From an uncultured Lachnospiraceae bacterium (GTDB lineage: Bacteria > Bacillota > Clostridia > Lachnospirales > Lachnospiraceae): DNA of 41,330 bases. The DNA lies in assembly GCA_902797785.1 (NCBI GenBank), contig CADBUD010000076.1, positions 1 to 41,330 on the forward strand, read 5' to 3'. Of the stretch, positions 1 through 8,384 are shown piece by piece. Both the position numbers and the translations under genes were made by a program. Below the pieces are notes generated by a model. It saw only the letters and a program-made list of their open reading frames with translations, searched no databases and had not been told where the DNA came from. Within the stretch, counting starts at the first letter, position 1. Each line of letters starts with the position of its first letter.

Positions 1-27
1 CAGAATAGTAACAGAATAGGAGACAAT

Positions 28-837
28 ATGAAAATTGTTTTTTGGGGAGGAAATGCAGCGCATGTAGGAACGACCAGCAATATGCTCCTGGTCGCGCTTG
101 CAGCGGCACAGACCTATCAATATAAGACATTAATGGTGCAGTGCAGATTTGATTTAAATCCCATCGAGGGTGCACTGGTCGATAGAAAACAGCGGTGTCA
201 GATCAAGGAGGAGTATTCTTATCTTCGAAACCGGGGAATCGACTATCTGATACATAAAAGCAAATTTTGCGAGCTGACGGAGGAAGTAGTTCAACAGGTC
301 CTGGTCCCTGTCTGGTGCGACCGGGCATTTTACATTCCTTCTAGTGAAAAGCTTCACAAAGAGCTCTTTGAAAAGAATCTTTTCTATCAAATCAAAAATA
401 TCTCGACAGTCACAGAACGATTTGCCGACTTCACCTGTTTTGATGCAGGAAGCAGTTATGGAGAGCTGACGGAAGAAATCTTAAAATATGCCGACCGGAT
501 TATTGTGACCCTTCCACAGAATCCGGCCGTCTTAGATTCTTTTTTTTCCAGGCGGCAGAAATTTCAAGAAAAAATGCTGTACCTTATCGGGAACTATGAT
601 TATCATTCCACGTATAATGCAGGAAATATTCAAAGAATCTATCGGATTCCCAAAGATCGGCTGGGGGTCATTCCCTACAATGTCCGCTTCCAAAATGCAT
701 TTTATCAAGGCAGTCTGATTCGGTTTTTGGGAAAAAACCTGAACTGCAAAAGATTTCATGAAAATTATTATTTCGTCAAGGAGCTTCTGGCATCCGTCAA
801 AAAAATCATTCATCCGTTTCAAAATAACATCCAGTAA
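28..837 (+). CDS. ParA/MinD-fold protein with degenerate P-loop (TadZ/CpaE-like?)
   Basis: This 269-residue soluble protein begins with a hydrophobic beta strand and a glycine-rich loop (HVGTTSNM, about residues 13-20) where a ParA/MinD ATPase has its deviant Walker A. A Walker-B-like strand follows (CFDAGSS), then IIVTLPQNPAVLDS, as in ParA-type ATPases. The lysine that normally precedes the Thr of the P-loop is Thr here, and no signature lysine is visible, so ATP binding may be weak or altered. Such proteins occur in clostridial Tad/Flp pilus loci as TadZ/CpaE-like localisation factors, but the upstream genes that would confirm this lie outside the window. The start has an AGGAG-type site (ATAGGAGACAAT) in front of it. 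Fold: fairly sure. Function: inference. Confidence 0.6.
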   Translation: MKIVFWGGNAAHVGTTSNMLLVALAAAQTYQYKTLMVQCRFDLNPIEGALVDRKQRCQIKEEYSYLRNRGIDYLIHKSKFCELTEEVVQQVLVPVWCDRAFYIPSSEKLHKELFEKNLFYQIKNISTVTERFADFTCFDAGSSYGELTEEILKYADRIIVTLPQNPAVLDSFFSRRQKFQEKMLYLIGNYDYHSTYNAGNIQRIYRIPKDRLGVIPYNVRFQNAFYQGSLIRFLGKNLNCKRFHENYYFVKELLASVKKIIHPFQNNIQ

Positions 838-877
838 GAACAGTTCCTTAAATCAGAGCCTCAAAAGCAGAGGAATT

Positions 878-2167
878 CTAATCCGTCGGCACCGGGTCAC
901 CCAAAAATCGTATCCGTATTTTTTCAATCCGTCGTTTTTTCATTCGAAGGATTTCGAAATGAAGCAGTCCATCCGGAGAGGTGATTTTTTCGCCTGATTT
1001 TGGAAGATGACGGCAGAGTTCCATCAAATATCCGTTGATGGAATCATAGTTTTCAGAGGTTAGGGATACCGGAAGGAGCTCGTTTAGATCGTCTAACCGC
1101 GCAGAACCGTCTACGATAAAATCATGATCGGAGATTTTATGAATGGAATCCTCCTCATCATAATCATATTCATCACGGATTTCCCCTACGATTTCCTCTA
1201 AGAGATCTTCCAGGGTCAAAAGCCCGGCAGTGGCTCCATATTCATCCAGTACGATAGCAATATTGATGGAAGAATTCTTCATTTCCAGAAAAAGTTCCGC
1301 CGTGTTTTTATGTTCATAGGTGAAATATGCATCCCGGATATAGTCGCGGATGGAAAAGGATTTTTTTAGGGAAGGATCGGTACCATGATCTAAAAAAACA
1401 TCCTTGATATTTAAAATGCCGATGACATTGTCGGTGGATCCTTCATAGACCGGGAAACGGGTATATTTGTATTCCTTGAACAAGGCAAGCAATTCCGGAT
1501 AGCTTGACTGAACATCTAAAAAGGTCATATCGATTCGCGGAACCATAATATCTTTGGCATAAGTATCGCCAAAGTCGAATACATTATAAATCATCTGACG
1601 TTCTTCTGTTTCAATCACACCGTCTTCCTGGCTGACGGCTAAAATAGTACGAAGCTCTTTTTCGGTCATCAGACGTTTCTGTTTTCCTGCATCGATCTGG
1701 AGGATGCGGAGAAAAAAGACAGAAATATGATCGACCAGCCAGATCAAGGGAGTAAGCAGATGCATCAGAAGATGGATGCTGCCGCTGTAGGCCATAGAAA
1801 TAGAATCTGCATAGAGCGTGGCTAAGGTCTTTGGGATGATTTCTCCAAAGACTAGAATCAGGGCGGTCAAAATTCCGGTCGCAATACCGGCGGCGAAGCT
1901 TCCAAAGGCGCGGATGGCCAACGTAGTCATCAATGAGGAAGCAGAAAGATTTACAATATTATTGCCAATCAGAATAGCGCTCAGCATCTTGCCGGATTGC
2001 TCCGTAATGCGAAGAACCTTTGCGGCACGCTTGTTCCCATTCTCTGAAAGAGAGCGCATTTTGATTTTATTCACAGTAGTAAAAGCAGTTTCCGCAGAGG
2101 AAAAAAATGCAGATAGTAAGAGAAGAATCAGAAGAATGATTAAAGAGATAATATCAGCAGATTGCAA
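878..2167 (-). CDS. HlyC/CorC-family (CNNM + CBS pair) membrane transporter protein
   Basis: This 429-residue integral membrane protein has an N-terminal CNNM (DUF21) domain with about four hydrophobic segments (residues 1-150), including the family signature SSAETAF near residue 23. A tandem CBS pair follows (about 200-330; MVPRIDMTFLD, LDEYGATAGLLTLEDLLEEI), then a C-terminal CorC_HlyC domain (about 345-425; DGSARLDDLNELLPV). Family members are linked to divalent cation (Mg/Co) efflux or homeostasis; the historical name 'hemolysin' is not supported functionally. The start is a TTG, the only plausible initiator behind the GGAAGGAG site about 11 bases upstream. The gene is convergent with the ParA-like gene and divergent from rimP. 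Length is normal for the family and nothing is truncated. Confidence 0.9.
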   Translation of the reverse strand: MQSADIISLIILLILLLLSAFFSSAETAFTTVNKIKMRSLSENGNKRAAKVLRITEQSGKMLSAILIGNNIVNLSASSLMTTLAIRAFGSFAAGIATGILTALILVFGEIIPKTLATLYADSISMAYSGSIHLLMHLLTPLIWLVDHISVFFLRILQIDAGKQKRLMTEKELRTILAVSQEDGVIETEERQMIYNVFDFGDTYAKDIMVPRIDMTFLDVQSSYPELLALFKEYKYTRFPVYEGSTDNVIGILNIKDVFLDHGTDPSLKKSFSIRDYIRDAYFTYEHKNTAELFLEMKNSSINIAIVLDEYGATAGLLTLEDLLEEIVGEIRDEYDYDEEDSIHKISDHDFIVDGSARLDDLNELLPVSLTSENYDSINGYLMELCRHLPKSGEKITSPDGLLHFEILRMKKRRIEKIRIRFLGDPVPTD

Positions 2168-2279
2168 AAACGAAACAACTCCTTCCTTAGGAAAAATCGA
2201 ACCAAAATCCCGTACATGAAGTACAGGCGATGTTGGGACAGTTCCTCAGCTTTCATAATTTTATGGGTTCTTTCTTATA

Positions 2280-2308
2280 AAAATAACGTATTTTTGAAAA
2301 AAAAGCAA
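2280..2308 (-). promoter_or_regulatory. Probable sigma-A promoter of the HlyC/CorC gene
   Basis: Read on the minus strand, TTGCTT is followed after 17 bases by TATTTT, about 110 bases upstream of the TTG start. The hexamers are moderate matches, so this is a plausible rather than proven promoter. It is divergent from the rimP promoter, with only about 20 bases between the two. Confidence 0.4.
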
Positions 2309-2328
2309 TAGAATCTGGAGAAAAACAC

Positions 2329-2357
2329 TTGCAATTATGAATTGAACGTGTTATTCT
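2329..2357 (+). promoter_or_regulatory. Sigma-A promoter of the rimP-nusA-infB operon
   Basis: TTGCAA and TATTCT are separated by exactly 17 bases, about 90 bases upstream of the rimP start. It is the only good promoter seen ahead of the operon, and it is followed by a leader hairpin. Confidence 0.6.
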
Positions 2358-2384
2358 ATAAAAAGTTTATGATGTTAGATGCGA

Positions 2385-2408
2385 AAGAGTGGGCGGTTGT
2401 CCACTCTT
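2385..2408 (+). promoter_or_regulatory. rimP leader hairpin (possible attenuator)
   Basis: AAGAGTGG and CCACTCTT form a perfect 8-bp stem around an 8-base loop in the 5' leader of the operon, followed by TCTCTATTTTGG. It ends about 20 bases before the ribosome binding site. The position suggests attenuation or a structured leader, but the T-run is imperfect and no ligand or protein site was recognised. Confidence 0.45.
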
Positions 2409-2444
2409 CTCTATTTTGGAAAAGAAGGGAGGAGAGATATCGGT

Positions 2445-2897
2445 ATGTCAAAGCATGAGGAATATGAACAGCGTCTGGAGCGGATTTTGCTGCCGATTTT
2501 GGAAGAGCATCAATTTGAGCTGGTCGATACCGAATATGTAAAAGAGGGAAGCGACTGGTATTTACGTGCATATATTGATAAGCCGGGTGGGATTACAGTA
2601 GATGACTGTGAAGTCGTGAGCCGTGCGGCAGATGAGATCCTGGATCGTGAAAATTTTGTGGAGGATGCTTATATTTTTGAAGTGAGCTCTCCAGGGCTTG
2701 GAAGACCATTAAAAAAAGAAAAGGATTTTAAACGCAGTCTCGGGCAAGAGGTCGAAGGGAAGCTCTACCGGGCAATAGACAAAAAAAAGGAGTTCCGTGG
2801 GATTTTGACCGCATATGATCAGGATACGGTAACTATCGATGACAGTTGCTTTTTGAGAAAAGATATCGCATTGATCCGGCTTGCGTTTGATTTTTAG
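2445..2897 (+). CDS. rimP: Ribosome maturation factor RimP
   Basis: A 150-residue cytoplasmic protein needed for 30S subunit maturation. The N-terminal alpha/beta domain carries the typical ELVDTEYVKEG segment, and the middle has DCEVVSRAADEILDRE and EVSSPGLGRPLK, which are RimP hallmarks. A C-terminal Sm-like domain follows (EGKLYRAIDKKKEFRGILTAYD). An in-frame ATG lies 66 bases upstream, but it sits in the leader hairpin region; the start used here follows AGGGAGGAGA at good spacing and gives the normal family length. This is the first gene of the operon, and its stop codon lies inside the outer arm of the composite palindrome that separates it from nusA. Confidence 0.95.
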   Translation: MSKHEEYEQRLERILLPILEEHQFELVDTEYVKEGSDWYLRAYIDKPGGITVDDCEVVSRAADEILDRENFVEDAYIFEVSSPGLGRPLKKEKDFKRSLGQEVEGKLYRAIDKKKEFRGILTAYDQDTVTIDDSCFLRKDIALIRLAFDF

Positions 2898-2986
2898 GAA
2901 CTGTGCGAAAATAACCTATACATTTCGCACTGAATTTGTTACTATTCACAGCTTCGCTGTTTATCGTAACAAAATGCACTGTTCCT
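2896..2986. repeat. Composite palindromic intergenic element between rimP and nusA
   Basis: The outer arms AGGAACTGTGC (2896-2906) and GCACTGTTCCT (2976-2986) pair with one mismatch. Inside them are two further hairpins. GTGCGAAA/TTTCGCAC (2903-2910 and 2923-2930) is perfect. TTGTTACTATTCACAGC/GCTGTTTATCGTAACAA (2936-2952 and 2956-2972) pairs at 14 of 17 positions with a TTC loop. The GTTACTATTCACAG arm recurs elsewhere in the window. It lies in the transcribed leader of nusA and has no T-run, so it is not a standard terminator. Confidence 0.75.
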
Positions 2987-3040
2987 TAGATAGGGGAAAA
3001 CAGTCAGATATGAACTGGCATTTATTTAGGAGGAAAGAAA

Positions 3041-4303
3041 ATGAATAACGAGTTATATGAGGCACTGACTCTTTTGGAAAAAGAGAAAAACATCAGTAAA
3101 GATACGCTTCTAGAGGCAATTGAGAATTCTTTGATCACAGCCTGTAAAAATCATTTTGGAAAATCAGAGAATATGCATGTAAATATTGATAAGGAGACCT
3201 GTGAGTTTGAAGTTTATGCGGAAAAGACCGTTGTGGAAGAGGTCGAGGATCCGGTGACGCAGATCAGTCTGACAGAGGCGAGAATGAAAAATGCAAGGTA
3301 TGAATTAGGGGATATCGTCAGGATACCAATCAAGTCAAAAGAGTTCGGGAGAATTGCTACGACCAATGCCAAAAACGTTATTCTTCAGAAAATCCGAGAA
3401 GAGGAAAGAAAAGTCCTGTTCGAACAGTATTATGAAAAGCAGAGAGATATTGTGACCGGAATCATTCAAAGAAGAAATAATAACAATATTAGTGTAAATA
3501 TTGGAAAGGTAGACGCTATCCTTAGTGACAAGGAGCAGGTGCGAAATGAAAAATATCTGCCAAATATGCGCTTAAAGCTTTATGTACTGGAGGTAAAGGA
3601 TACGACTAAGGGACCTAGAATCTTAGTTTCCAGAACACATCCGGAATTTGTAAAGCGTCTGTTCGAAGAAGAGGTCACGGAGGTCCGCGACGGAATCGTT
3701 GAGATCAAAAGTGTTGCAAGAGAGGCAGGCTCCCGAACCAAAATGGCAGTGTTTTCCAATGACCCAAATGTAGACCCGGTCGGAGCCTGTGTTGGATTGA
3801 ACGGTTCAAGGGTCAATGCTATCGTCAAGGAACTTCGTGGAGAAAAAATCGATATTATTAATTGGAGTGATAATTGTGCCGTATTAATTGAAAATGCGCT
3901 GAGTCCGGCCAAGGTCATTTTGGTCAGTGCTGATTCGGATGAAAAAACGGCGCAGGTCATCGTTCCGGATTATCAGCTTTCTTTGGCAATCGGAAAAGAA
4001 GGACAGAATGCCAGACTGGCAGCAAAACTGACCGGTTTTAAGATTGATATCAAGAGTGAAACACAGGCCAGGGAAGCAGGAGAGCTGGATGAATTCTACG
4101 GAAACGGATATTATGATGAGAATGGGGAATATACGGAGTACGAGGATTATGATTTCGAGGGAGAATATTACGAGGATGATGAATACGGGGAAACAGCTTA
4201 TGAGCCGGGGGAAGATGATCCTGAGGAGTTTGAATCGGAGCCGGAATCTTCAGAAGAGTATGGTGAGGCAATGCCGGAAGAGTTAGAAAGTGATGAGCAG
4301 TAA
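3041..4303 (+). CDS. nusA: Transcription termination/antitermination factor NusA
   Basis: A 420-residue RNA polymerase-binding factor. Order of domains: NusA N-terminal domain (about 1-125, MNNELYEALTLLEKEKNIS), S1 RNA-binding domain (about 133-200, VTGIIQRRNNNNISVNIG), then two KH domains (about 200-345, with DPVGACVGLNGSRVNAIV and YQLSLAIGKEGQNARLAAKL). The last 70 residues are an unusually long, extremely acidic Glu/Asp/Tyr-rich tail, which is common in Lachnospiraceae but absent from Bacillus NusA. The start follows TTTAGGAGGAAAGAAA. It lies between rimP and ylxR, the classic order. Confidence 0.97.
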   Translation: MNNELYEALTLLEKEKNISKDTLLEAIENSLITACKNHFGKSENMHVNIDKETCEFEVYAEKTVVEEVEDPVTQISLTEARMKNARYELGDIVRIPIKSKEFGRIATTNAKNVILQKIREEERKVLFEQYYEKQRDIVTGIIQRRNNNNISVNIGKVDAILSDKEQVRNEKYLPNMRLKLYVLEVKDTTKGPRILVSRTHPEFVKRLFEEEVTEVRDGIVEIKSVAREAGSRTKMAVFSNDPNVDPVGACVGLNGSRVNAIVKELRGEKIDIINWSDNCAVLIENALSPAKVILVSADSDEKTAQVIVPDYQLSLAIGKEGQNARLAAKLTGFKIDIKSETQAREAGELDEFYGNGYYDENGEYTEYEDYDFEGEYYEDDEYGETAYEPGEDDPEEFESEPESSEEYGEAMPEELESDEQ

Positions 4304-4324
4304 ATGCGTCAGAAAGAGAGAAGT

Positions 4325-4618
4325 ATGAGCACAGCAAAAAGAATTCCGTTAAGAAAATGTGTCGGATGTGGAGAAATGAAAAACAAAAAGGAATTGATCC
4401 GGGTGTTGAAAACGACAGAGGAAGAGACCAAAAAGGAGATTCTTTTGGTGGATGCGACCGGCAGAAAAAACGGAAGAGGCGCCTATTTATGCGCCGATAT
4501 GGAATGCTTTAATAAGGCAAAAAAGAATCATGGCTTGGAACGGTCATTAAAGACATCGATTCCGCCGGAGATTTATGAATACCTGACTGAGGAGATGAAG
4601 AAGCTTGGAGCGAGATAG
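4325..4618 (+). CDS. rnpM: YlxR/RnpM family RNA-binding protein (DUF448)
   Basis: A small basic protein of 97 residues with the family hallmarks RKCVGCGEMKNKKELIRV and DATGRKNGRGAYLC. The paired CxxC and the later Cys-Met-Glu-Cys are typical of the cysteine-containing clostridial versions. In Bacillus the homologue (YlxR, renamed RnpM) binds and modulates RNase P RNA; this role is carried over by homology. An ATG directly after the nusA stop would add seven residues but has no ribosome binding site, so the second ATG behind AGAGAGAAGT was chosen; its site is weak, which suggests translational coupling to nusA. It overlaps ylxQ by 14 bases. Confidence 0.85.
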   Translation: MSTAKRIPLRKCVGCGEMKNKKELIRVLKTTEEETKKEILLVDATGRKNGRGAYLCADMECFNKAKKNHGLERSLKTSIPPEIYEYLTEEMKKLGAR

Positions 4619-4961
4619 AGTATTATCTATGCTGGGCCTTGCAAAGCGCTCTGGAAATATTGCCAGCGGAGAGTTTATGACAGAGAAAATGATCAAGGCA
4701 GGAAAAGCATATTTGGTCGTAGTGGCGGATGATGCGTCAGCAAATACGAAGAAGATGTTTCAGAACAAATGTCATTTTTATCATGTACCCATCTACTGCT
4801 ATGGAGATATGGACTTGTTGGGGCATGCAATTGGAAATGAAAGTAGGGCTTCATTAGCAGTATTGGATCAGGGGCTGGCACAATCCATTCAGGATAGATT
4901 AGAGGAAAAAAATAGAAAAGAAAATGGAGGGACCGTGTATGGCGAACATCAGAGTACATGA
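4605..4961 (+). CDS. ylxQ: YlxQ, L7Ae-family ribosomal/kink-turn RNA-binding protein
   Basis: A 118-residue L7Ae/L30e-family protein. It opens with the family motif VLSMLGLAKRSGNIASGE, followed by VVVADDASANTKKMF and the C-terminal VPIYCYGDMDLLGHAIG segment. Homologues bind kink-turn RNA. The start is TTG, preceded by GGAGATGAAGAAGC. The next ATG would remove the first strand residues common to the family, so TTG is preferred. It overlaps ylxR at its 5' end and infB by 23 bases at its 3' end, indicating tight translational coupling. Confidence 0.9.
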   Translation: MERDRVLSMLGLAKRSGNIASGEFMTEKMIKAGKAYLVVVADDASANTKKMFQNKCHFYHVPIYCYGDMDLLGHAIGNESRASLAVLDQGLAQSIQDRLEEKNRKENGGTVYGEHQST

Positions 4962-7900
4962 ATTGGCAAGGAAAATCGGGAAAACATCAAGGGAGGTTCT
5001 GCAGTTTTTAGCAGTTCATCAGATCGATGTCAAAAGTCATCAAAGTACCTTAACGCCAGAACAGGCAGATATGGTACAGAGCAGCTTTGAAAAACTGAAT
5101 CAGTCAGAAGCAAAAAAGGGAAAAGAGGGCAAACCAGAGCAGTCAGCAGAAAAGATAGAGAAAAAAGAGAGTAGAAGTAAACTGGAGGGCAAAAACCCAG
5201 AGGAGACGAACGTGGAAGAAAAAAAATCAGAAAAACCAGAGGAAACAAAGAAGCCAAATATTACCAGGGTATTTCACCCACAGAACAGCAACAATAAAAA
5301 TGTTGTATTTCATCCGCAGAACAGCACAATGAAGCCGCAGAGACGTCCGGCCAAAAAACGTCCTGAGGAGCAGAAAGCAAAGGATGTACCGGCAGAAAAG
5401 AAGGGTGGAGCCATTCGGAAAAATCCGGAAGAACATAAGGGCATTCCGGCACCGATCAAGGCAGTGGAAAAAGCAGTAGAAAAACTGGTTCAAAAGACAG
5501 AGCAGAAGGTCGCAGCCAAAACCAATCCTGCAGTGAATGCAGAACCAAAGAATGCAGCAAAAACTGCTGGAAGCGCAGAACAGAAGAATATAGCAAAGCC
5601 GACAGCAAATGCCGAGTCAAAGAATGTGGGAAAACCTGCAGGCAGCACAGAACAGAAGAATGCCGCAAGACCGGCAGCGAACGCAGAGCAGAAAAACACC
5701 TCCAGATCAGGGGCTGAAGGCAGAAATTCGTCCAGATCATCTCAACATGGGTATGAGAAACGTTCGTCAAATTCAGAGAGAAATCAAAATCGCGGGGGAC
5801 GCAGCGGCAGCGATGGAAGAAACCGCACAAATCGTTTTAATAACGGAGAAGGCCGTGGTGAGAACCGCGGAGGAAACCGCTTCAATAACGGAGAAGGACG
5901 CGGAGAAAACCGTGGAGGAAACCGTTTCAATAATGGAGATGGACGGAATAATAGGGATAATAAAGGGGGACGCTTTGGCGGAGGGAACCGCGGCATGAGC
6001 AATTTAGACCGCGGAATCAATAAGATGTACCAGGAAGAAATGAAGCCATCCGGTCAGGAGCGGAACAAAAAGAACCAGAACGATAAAGAACGTGATCGGG
6101 AAAGAGAAAATAGAAAAAATAACAAAAACAGTGGACACGAGGATCTGTTCTACGGCAAGGGACAAAAGAATAATACGAAAAAGAAGCCGGCAGGACAGCC
6201 GAAGAAACCGGAGAAGAAAGAAGAGACAATCAAAAATATCATTATTCCGGAGTCCCTGACAGTTCGGGAGTTAGGAGAAAAAATGAAGGTTTCTGCTTCC
6301 GAGATTATCAAAAAGCTGTTCCTTCAGGGAAAGGTCGTAACCGTAAATCAGGAAATCGATTTTGACCAGGCAGAGGAGATCGCTCTGGAATTCAACTGTA
6401 TCGCTGAACTGGAGGAAAAGGTCGATGTTATCGAAGAACTCCTTCGGGAGGAGGAAGAGGACGAATCCAAGATGGTAAAACGTCCGCCGGTTGTCTGCGT
6501 TATGGGTCATGTCGATCACGGAAAGACTTCTCTTTTGGATGCGATTCGTAATTCTCATGTCATCGACCGCGAGGCAGGAGGAATTACACAGCATATTGGT
6601 GCTTATGTGGTGGATGTCAATGGAGATAAGATTACTTTCTTAGATACCCCGGGACATGAGGCGTTTACAGCAATGCGTATGAGAGGAGCGAATTCGACGG
6701 ATATCGCCATCCTGGTCGTGGCAGCAGATGACGGTGTCATGCCGCAGACAGTTGAGGCAATCAACCATGCCAAAGCGGCCGGTGTAGAGATTATTGTTGC
6801 TGTAAATAAAATCGATAAGCCGGGAGCAAATATTGAACGGGTAAAACAGGAGCTTTCAGAGTACCAGTTGATTTCAGAGGATTGGGGCGGTACGACCATT
6901 TTTGTTCCGGTTTCCGCGAAGACACATGAGGGAATCGACAATCTCTTAGAGATGATTTTATTAACTGCTGAAATGTGCGAATTAAAAGCCAATCCAAAGA
7001 GAAATGCGAGAGGTCTGATCATTGAGGCAAAAATTGATAAGGGAAAAGGAACCGTGGCAACAGTTCTGGTTCAGAAAGGTACCTTGAAGGTCGGAGATCC
7101 AATCGCAGCAGGTCCATGTTATGGTAAGGTTCGTGCGATGATGGACGATAAGGGACGCAGAGTGAAAAAGGCAGGGCCTTCTACTCCGGTGGAGATCCTA
7201 GGACTCAGCGATGTCCCAGAAGCAGGAGAGACCTTTGTTGCCTTTGATAATGAGAAAGAGGCAAGAAGCTTCTCTGATGCTTATGTTTCCCAGAATAAAG
7301 CAAAACTGATTGAAGATTCCAAGATGAAAATGTCATTAGACGATCTGTTCTCACAGATTCAGGCAGGCAACTTAAAAGAGCTGAACCTGATTTTAAAGGC
7401 AGACGTTCAGGGATCGGTAGAAGCATTGAAACAGAGTCTCTTAAAGCTTTCGAATGAAGAAGTCGTAGTCAAGATCATCCATGCGGGAGTCGGTGCAATC
7501 AATGAATCAGACGTCAGTCTGGCAAGCGCATCCAATGCAATCATCATCGGCTTCAATATTCGTGTTGATGCAATGGCAAAATCCACGGCAGAGCATGAGG
7601 GAGTAGATGTTCGTCTGTATAAGGTTATTTACAATGCGATTGAAGATATTCAGTCTGCGATGAAGGGAATGTTAGAGCCGGTATATGAAGAAAAAGTACT
7701 TGGCCATGCAGAGATTCGTCAGATTTTCAAATCCTCCCAGACAGGAAAAATTGCCGGATCCTACGTGCTGGATGGTGTGTTCGAACGTGATTGTTCCATT
7801 CGTTTGTCCCGTGAGGGAGAACAGATCTACGAAGGAAAGCTGGCATCCTTAAAGAGGTTCAAGGATGATGTGAAAGAGGTCAAGGCTGGTTTCGAATGTG

Positions 7901-7983
7901 GTCTTGTTTTTGAAGGTTTTGATGCCATCGAAGAAGGAGACAGCATCGAGGCATATACGATGGTAGAAGTGGAGAGAAAATGA
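4939..7983 (+). CDS. infB: Translation initiation factor IF-2
   Basis: A GTPase that delivers initiator tRNA to the 30S subunit. The 1014-residue protein has an IF2_N helix bundle at the start (IRVHELARKIGKTSREVLQFL) and a long disordered Lys/Glu/Ala then Gly/Arg/Asn-rich region (about 50-420). A second IF2_N domain follows (LTVRELGEKMKVSASEIIKKL). The GTPase has G1 GHVDHGKT (about 523-530), G3 DTPGHEAF and G4 NKID, followed by domains II-IV. An ATG 15 bases upstream is itself part of the ATGGAGGG ribosome binding site, so the second ATG is used. The linker contains tandem repeats. The stop overlaps the rbfA start (ATGA). Confidence 0.98.
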   Translation: MANIRVHELARKIGKTSREVLQFLAVHQIDVKSHQSTLTPEQADMVQSSFEKLNQSEAKKGKEGKPEQSAEKIEKKESRSKLEGKNPEETNVEEKKSEKPEETKKPNITRVFHPQNSNNKNVVFHPQNSTMKPQRRPAKKRPEEQKAKDVPAEKKGGAIRKNPEEHKGIPAPIKAVEKAVEKLVQKTEQKVAAKTNPAVNAEPKNAAKTAGSAEQKNIAKPTANAESKNVGKPAGSTEQKNAARPAANAEQKNTSRSGAEGRNSSRSSQHGYEKRSSNSERNQNRGGRSGSDGRNRTNRFNNGEGRGENRGGNRFNNGEGRGENRGGNRFNNGDGRNNRDNKGGRFGGGNRGMSNLDRGINKMYQEEMKPSGQERNKKNQNDKERDRERENRKNNKNSGHEDLFYGKGQKNNTKKKPAGQPKKPEKKEETIKNIIIPESLTVRELGEKMKVSASEIIKKLFLQGKVVTVNQEIDFDQAEEIALEFNCIAELEEKVDVIEELLREEEEDESKMVKRPPVVCVMGHVDHGKTSLLDAIRNSHVIDREAGGITQHIGAYVVDVNGDKITFLDTPGHEAFTAMRMRGANSTDIAILVVAADDGVMPQTVEAINHAKAAGVEIIVAVNKIDKPGANIERVKQELSEYQLISEDWGGTTIFVPVSAKTHEGIDNLLEMILLTAEMCELKANPKRNARGLIIEAKIDKGKGTVATVLVQKGTLKVGDPIAAGPCYGKVRAMMDDKGRRVKKAGPSTPVEILGLSDVPEAGETFVAFDNEKEARSFSDAYVSQNKAKLIEDSKMKMSLDDLFSQIQAGNLKELNLILKADVQGSVEALKQSLLKLSNEEVVVKIIHAGVGAINESDVSLASASNAIIIGFNIRVDAMAKSTAEHEGVDVRLYKVIYNAIEDIQSAMKGMLEPVYEEKVLGHAEIRQIFKSSQTGKIAGSYVLDGVFERDCSIRLSREGEQIYEGKLASLKRFKDDVKEVKAGFECGLVFEGFDAIEEGDSIEAYTMVEVERK
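5830..5946 (+). repeat. 45-bp in-frame tandem repeat in the infB linker
   Basis: The unit encodes NRFNNGEGRGENRGG. Units run 5830-5874, 5875-5919 and a partial 5920-5946, with about 90% identity between the first two. The region is Arg/Gly/Asn-rich and lies in the disordered linker. A second, more diverged repeat of about 12-13 residues with core AEQKN/AEPKN/AESKN lies just upstream (about 5540-5700). Confidence 0.8.
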
Positions 7984-8348
7984 GAAAAAACAGTATAAAA
8001 AATATCAGGATCAATGAAGAAGTGATGCATGAGCTTTCCAATATCATCCGCAATGATATCAAAGATCCGAGGCTTCCTATGATGACTTCTGTCGTCAAGG
8101 TCGATGTCGCACCGGATTTAAAGACAGCGAAAGCTTATATCAGTGTTCTTGGAACAGAAGAGGAAAAAAAGAACTCCATTCTTGCGTTAAAAAGTGCATC
8201 TGGCTTTATAAAAAGTCAGCTGGCAAGAAAGATAAATTTAAGAAACACCCCACAGATTCAGTTTATTTTAGATGATTCGATCGAATATGGAGTGACGATG
8301 TCGAAGCTGATCGACGAGGTAAATCACCCTTTGGCAGATCAAAGGTAA
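7980..8348 (+). CDS. rbfA: Ribosome-binding factor A
   Basis: A 122-residue KH-like cold-shock protein required for 16S rRNA 5' processing and 30S maturation. It shows the family pattern INEEVMHELSNIIRNDIKDPRLPMMTSVVKVDVAPDLKTAKAYISVLG and LRNTPQIQFILDDSIEYGVTMSKLID. The start ATG overlaps the infB stop as ATGA, a translational-coupling arrangement. Length is normal. Confidence 0.96.
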   Translation: MRKNSIKNIRINEEVMHELSNIIRNDIKDPRLPMMTSVVKVDVAPDLKTAKAYISVLGTEEEKKNSILALKSASGFIKSQLARKINLRNTPQIQFILDDSIEYGVTMSKLIDEVNHPLADQR

Positions 8349-8384
8349 GAAGAGAGTTCTGGATCAGGAAATGGAGATGACAGA

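Noticed and set aside
6603..7022. 139-codon minus-strand open frame inside infB
   Set aside because: It is opposite the IF-2 GTPase domain, which is fully conserved on the plus strand.
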